Source: Thioalkalivibrio sp.
GTDB taxonomy: Bacteria; Pseudomonadota; Gammaproteobacteria; Ectothiorhodospirales; Ectothiorhodospiraceae
DNA length: 6,908 bases
Assembly (NCBI GenBank): GCA_003550945.1
Contig: PULL01000298.1
Coordinates: forward strand, 1 to 6,908
Reading direction: 5' to 3'
Under the pieces are notes generated by a model. It did no database searches, had not been told where the DNA came from, and saw only the letters and a list, made by a program, of their open reading frames with translations. Every line of letters begins with the position of its first letter. Positions within the stretch are counted from its first letter, which is position 1. The translations under genes were made by a program, and so were the position numbers. Positions 5,338 through 6,908 of this stretch are shown one piece after another.

Positions 5338-6756
5338 ATGATCCACGGACTTCTGGTGTTCAACGATTGGCTCAACAGCATCGTCTGGGGGCCACCCTTC
5401 ATGATCCTGCTGGTGGGCACAGGTCTCTACCTGACCATCCGGCTCGGGTTCTTCCAGTTCACGCACCTGCGCTACGCCTGGCGCCGCACCTTCGGCACCC
5501 TGCTGAAGCCCAAGAAGGTCCACGAAGAGGGCGCGATCACCTCGTTCCAGGCGGTGACCTCCGCGATGGCGGCGACCATTGGCGTCGGCAACATCGCCGG
5601 GGTCGCGACGGCGATCGCCCTGGGTGGGCCCGGTGCGGTGTTCTGGATGTGGATCGTCGCGCTGGTCGGTATGGCGACCAAGCTCGGCGAGGCCACGCTC
5701 GGCGTGAAGTACCGGGAGGTGGACGCCGACGGCAAGGTCTCCGGCGGCGTGTTCTTCTACATCGAGAAAGGGCTCGGCCAGCGCTGGAAGTGGCTCGCGC
5801 TGCTGTACGCCTTCCTGGCGGGGCTGGCCGCCTTCGGGATCGGCAACATGGTGCAGGCGAACACCATGGCCCACGCGCTGGAAACCAGCATGGGCGTGCC
5901 GCCGTGGTTCACCGGGGTGATCGTGATGATCCTGGTGGGTGCCGTGACCCTCGGCGGCATCAAGCGCATCGCGGTCACCGCGGAGAAGATCGTGCCGACC
6001 ATGGCGCTGATCTACGTGATCGGCGCGGTGGGTGTGCTGATCAGCTTCTACGCCCAGATTCCGGCGGCCTTCGGCATGATCTTCGCCGGTGCGTTCACCA
6101 CCACGTCCGCGATCGGCGGTTTCGCCGGCGCGACGGTTGCGATGGCGATCCGCTACGGCTTCGCGCGCGGGATCTTCTCCAACGAAGCGGGCCTTGGCTC
6201 GGCGTCGATCGTGCACGCGCAGGCCCGCAGCAAGCCCTACGCACAGGGCCTGTGGGGCATGTGGGAAGTGTTCATCGACACGCTGGTGGTCTGCACGCTG
6301 ACCGCGCTGGTGATCCTTGTCACCGGCGTGATCCAGACCGGCCAGACCGGTGCCGAACTGACCACCAGCGCCTTCACCGCCGGTCTGCCGGGTCTCGGGG
6401 GCTGGATCGTGGTGATCGCGATCGTGCTGTTCTCCTACAGCACCATGCTCACCTGGAACTTCTACGGCGAGAAGAGCTGGGAGTACGCGTTCGGCCCGAA
6501 GGTCGTGAAGCCCTACCGCATCATCTTCATCGGCTTCCTGTTCCTCGGGGCGATTGGCGGCTTGACCACGATCTGGGACATCGCCGACACGCTGAACGGC
6601 CTGATGGCGGCTCCGAACCTGATCGCGCTGGTGCTGCTCGCCGGCGTGCTGGTGAAGGAAAAGGTCCAGTACCTGAAGGAGCAGCGCGAAGAGGCGGCCC
6701 GCCAGAAACAGGAGGACGACGACGGCCCGCCGCCCGGTCCGCCGCACGTGTCCTGA
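5338..6756 (+). CDS. AGCS-family sodium:alanine/glycine symporter
   Basis: This is a 472-residue inner-membrane transporter of the alanine/glycine:cation symporter family, which imports small neutral amino acids with Na+. Seen: the hydrophobic N-terminal helix GPPFMILLVGTGLYLTIRLG; the family motif around G82-V-G-N-I-A-G-V89, continuing through GGPGAVFWMWIVALVGMATK; FSNEAGLGSA at 280-289, followed by QGLWGMWEVFIDT; and YSTMLTWNFYGEKSW from Tyr367. About ten or more membrane helices are visible, and length and motif order match the family. The C-terminus is a charged cytoplasmic tail (KEKVQYLKEQREEAARQKQE) ending in an Asp- and Pro-rich stretch. The start is supported by AAGGGGGG 5 nt upstream. 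The gene follows the TusE-like gene by 156 nt with its own likely promoter, and its transcript probably ends at the hairpin at 6777-6805. Substrate preference between Ala and Gly cannot be read from the sequence. Confidence 0.95.
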   Translation: MIHGLLVFNDWLNSIVWGPPFMILLVGTGLYLTIRLGFFQFTHLRYAWRRTFGTLLKPKKVHEEGAITSFQAVTSAMAATIGVGNIAGVATAIALGGPGAVFWMWIVALVGMATKLGEATLGVKYREVDADGKVSGGVFFYIEKGLGQRWKWLALLYAFLAGLAAFGIGNMVQANTMAHALETSMGVPPWFTGVIVMILVGAVTLGGIKRIAVTAEKIVPTMALIYVIGAVGVLISFYAQIPAAFGMIFAGAFTTTSAIGGFAGATVAMAIRYGFARGIFSNEAGLGSASIVHAQARSKPYAQGLWGMWEVFIDTLVVCTLTALVILVTGVIQTGQTGAELTTSAFTAGLPGLGGWIVVIAIVLFSYSTMLTWNFYGEKSWEYAFGPKVVKPYRIIFIGFLFLGAIGGLTTIWDIADTLNGLMAAPNLIALVLLAGVLVKEKVQYLKEQREEAARQKQEDDDGPPPGPPHVS

Positions 6757-6776
6757 CCGGAAGCTCCCGGTAACCA

Positions 6777-6805
6777 CCCGCGAGGCCAAGGAAGGCTCTC
6801 GCGGG
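6777..6805 (+). terminator. Strong hairpin after the symporter gene
   Basis: CCCGCGAG plus GCC pairs with GGC plus CTCGCGGG across an AAGGAA loop, giving an 11-bp stem with a single bulged T at 6797. It starts 21 nt after the symporter stop. There is no U-tract after the stem (GGCGG follows), so it is not a textbook intrinsic terminator. It may act as a 3'-end-protecting hairpin, a bidirectional block, or part of the adjacent REP cluster. Confidence 0.55.
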
Positions 6806-6825
6806 GGCGGCTTCCAGCCGCGATG
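6799..6825 (+). repeat. REP-like palindrome, copy 1 (forward)
   Basis: The core GGGGGCGGCTTCCAGCCGCG contains a perfect 6-bp stem (GCGGCT/AGCCGC, 6807-6821) with a 3-base loop. It has the form of the GGGAGCGGCTTC-AGCCGCGA extragenic palindromes common in GC-rich gammaproteobacteria. Confidence 0.65.
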
Positions 6826-6846
6826 CCCGCTGCTGTGGCCGTACCC

Positions 6847-6873
6847 GATGGCGGCCATACGCCGCTCCCACAA
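6847..6873 (-). repeat. REP-like palindrome, copy 2 (reverse)
   Basis: On the minus strand this reads TTGTGGGAGCGGC, then GTATG, then GCCGCCATC, with a 5-bp stem GCGGC/GCCGC (6851-6865). It faces copy 1, so the two form an inverted pair about 21 bases apart, the arrangement called a REPIN. Confidence 0.65.
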
Positions 6874-6885
6874 CGCCATCCCATC

Positions 6886-6908
6886 GTCGGGGCGGCTTGC
6901 AGCCGCCA
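6886..6908 (+). repeat. REP-like palindrome, copy 3 (forward, at window edge)
   Basis: It has a perfect 7-bp stem, GGCGGCT (6891-6897) and AGCCGCC (6901-6907), around a TGC loop, preceded by GTCGG. It matches copy 1 in 11 consecutive core positions apart from the loop. A partner copy may lie beyond the right edge. Confidence 0.6.

Noticed and set aside
5211..6773. 520-codon plus-strand and 519-codon minus-strand frames overlapping the symporter
   Set aside because: Both are Arg/His/Gly-rich shadows of the AGCS symporter frame, which alone shows family motifs and membrane helices.

Overview
This is a GC-rich bacterial window with dense coding. Proteins such as a TusE/DsrC-type sulfur-relay protein, an AGCS sodium:amino-acid symporter and a HerA-type ATPase, together with REP-like palindromes of the GGGAGCGGC...GCCGC type, suggest a gammaproteobacterium. 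A sulfur-oxidising lineage such as the Ectothiorhodospiraceae or Thioalkalivibrio would fit, but that placement is an inference and weakly supported.

Layout. The left 1.4 kb (minus strand, running off the left edge) encodes a membrane-anchored protein. It has an N-terminal transmembrane helix, then 24 unbroken 11-residue (hendecad) coiled-coil units, a short conserved-looking segment, and an Ala/Glu/Lys/Pro-rich tail with no stop inside the window. A 350-bp divergent intergenic region separates it from a rightward gene for an approximately 824-residue HerA/FtsK-like ATPase. That ATPase carries a C-terminal coiled coil interrupted by a Gly-rich hydrophobic segment. Next, all rightward, come a 75-residue protein with tandem Met-rich octapeptides and a perfect AGGAGG site, a 97-residue TusE/DsrC-like protein preceded by a perfect 7-8-7 dyad at its likely promoter, and a 472-residue alanine/glycine:sodium symporter. 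The right end is non-coding and holds a strong terminator-like hairpin followed by three REP-like palindromes, two of them facing each other.

How the genes may work together. The four rightward genes are separated by 156-226 nt gaps, so a single tight operon is unlikely. The TusE-like and symporter genes look like independent housekeeping units. The most unusual part is the left half, where a long membrane-tethered hendecad rod is divergent from a HerA-type ATPase that has its own coiled-coil arm. A functional link between these two is only a hypothesis based on adjacency.
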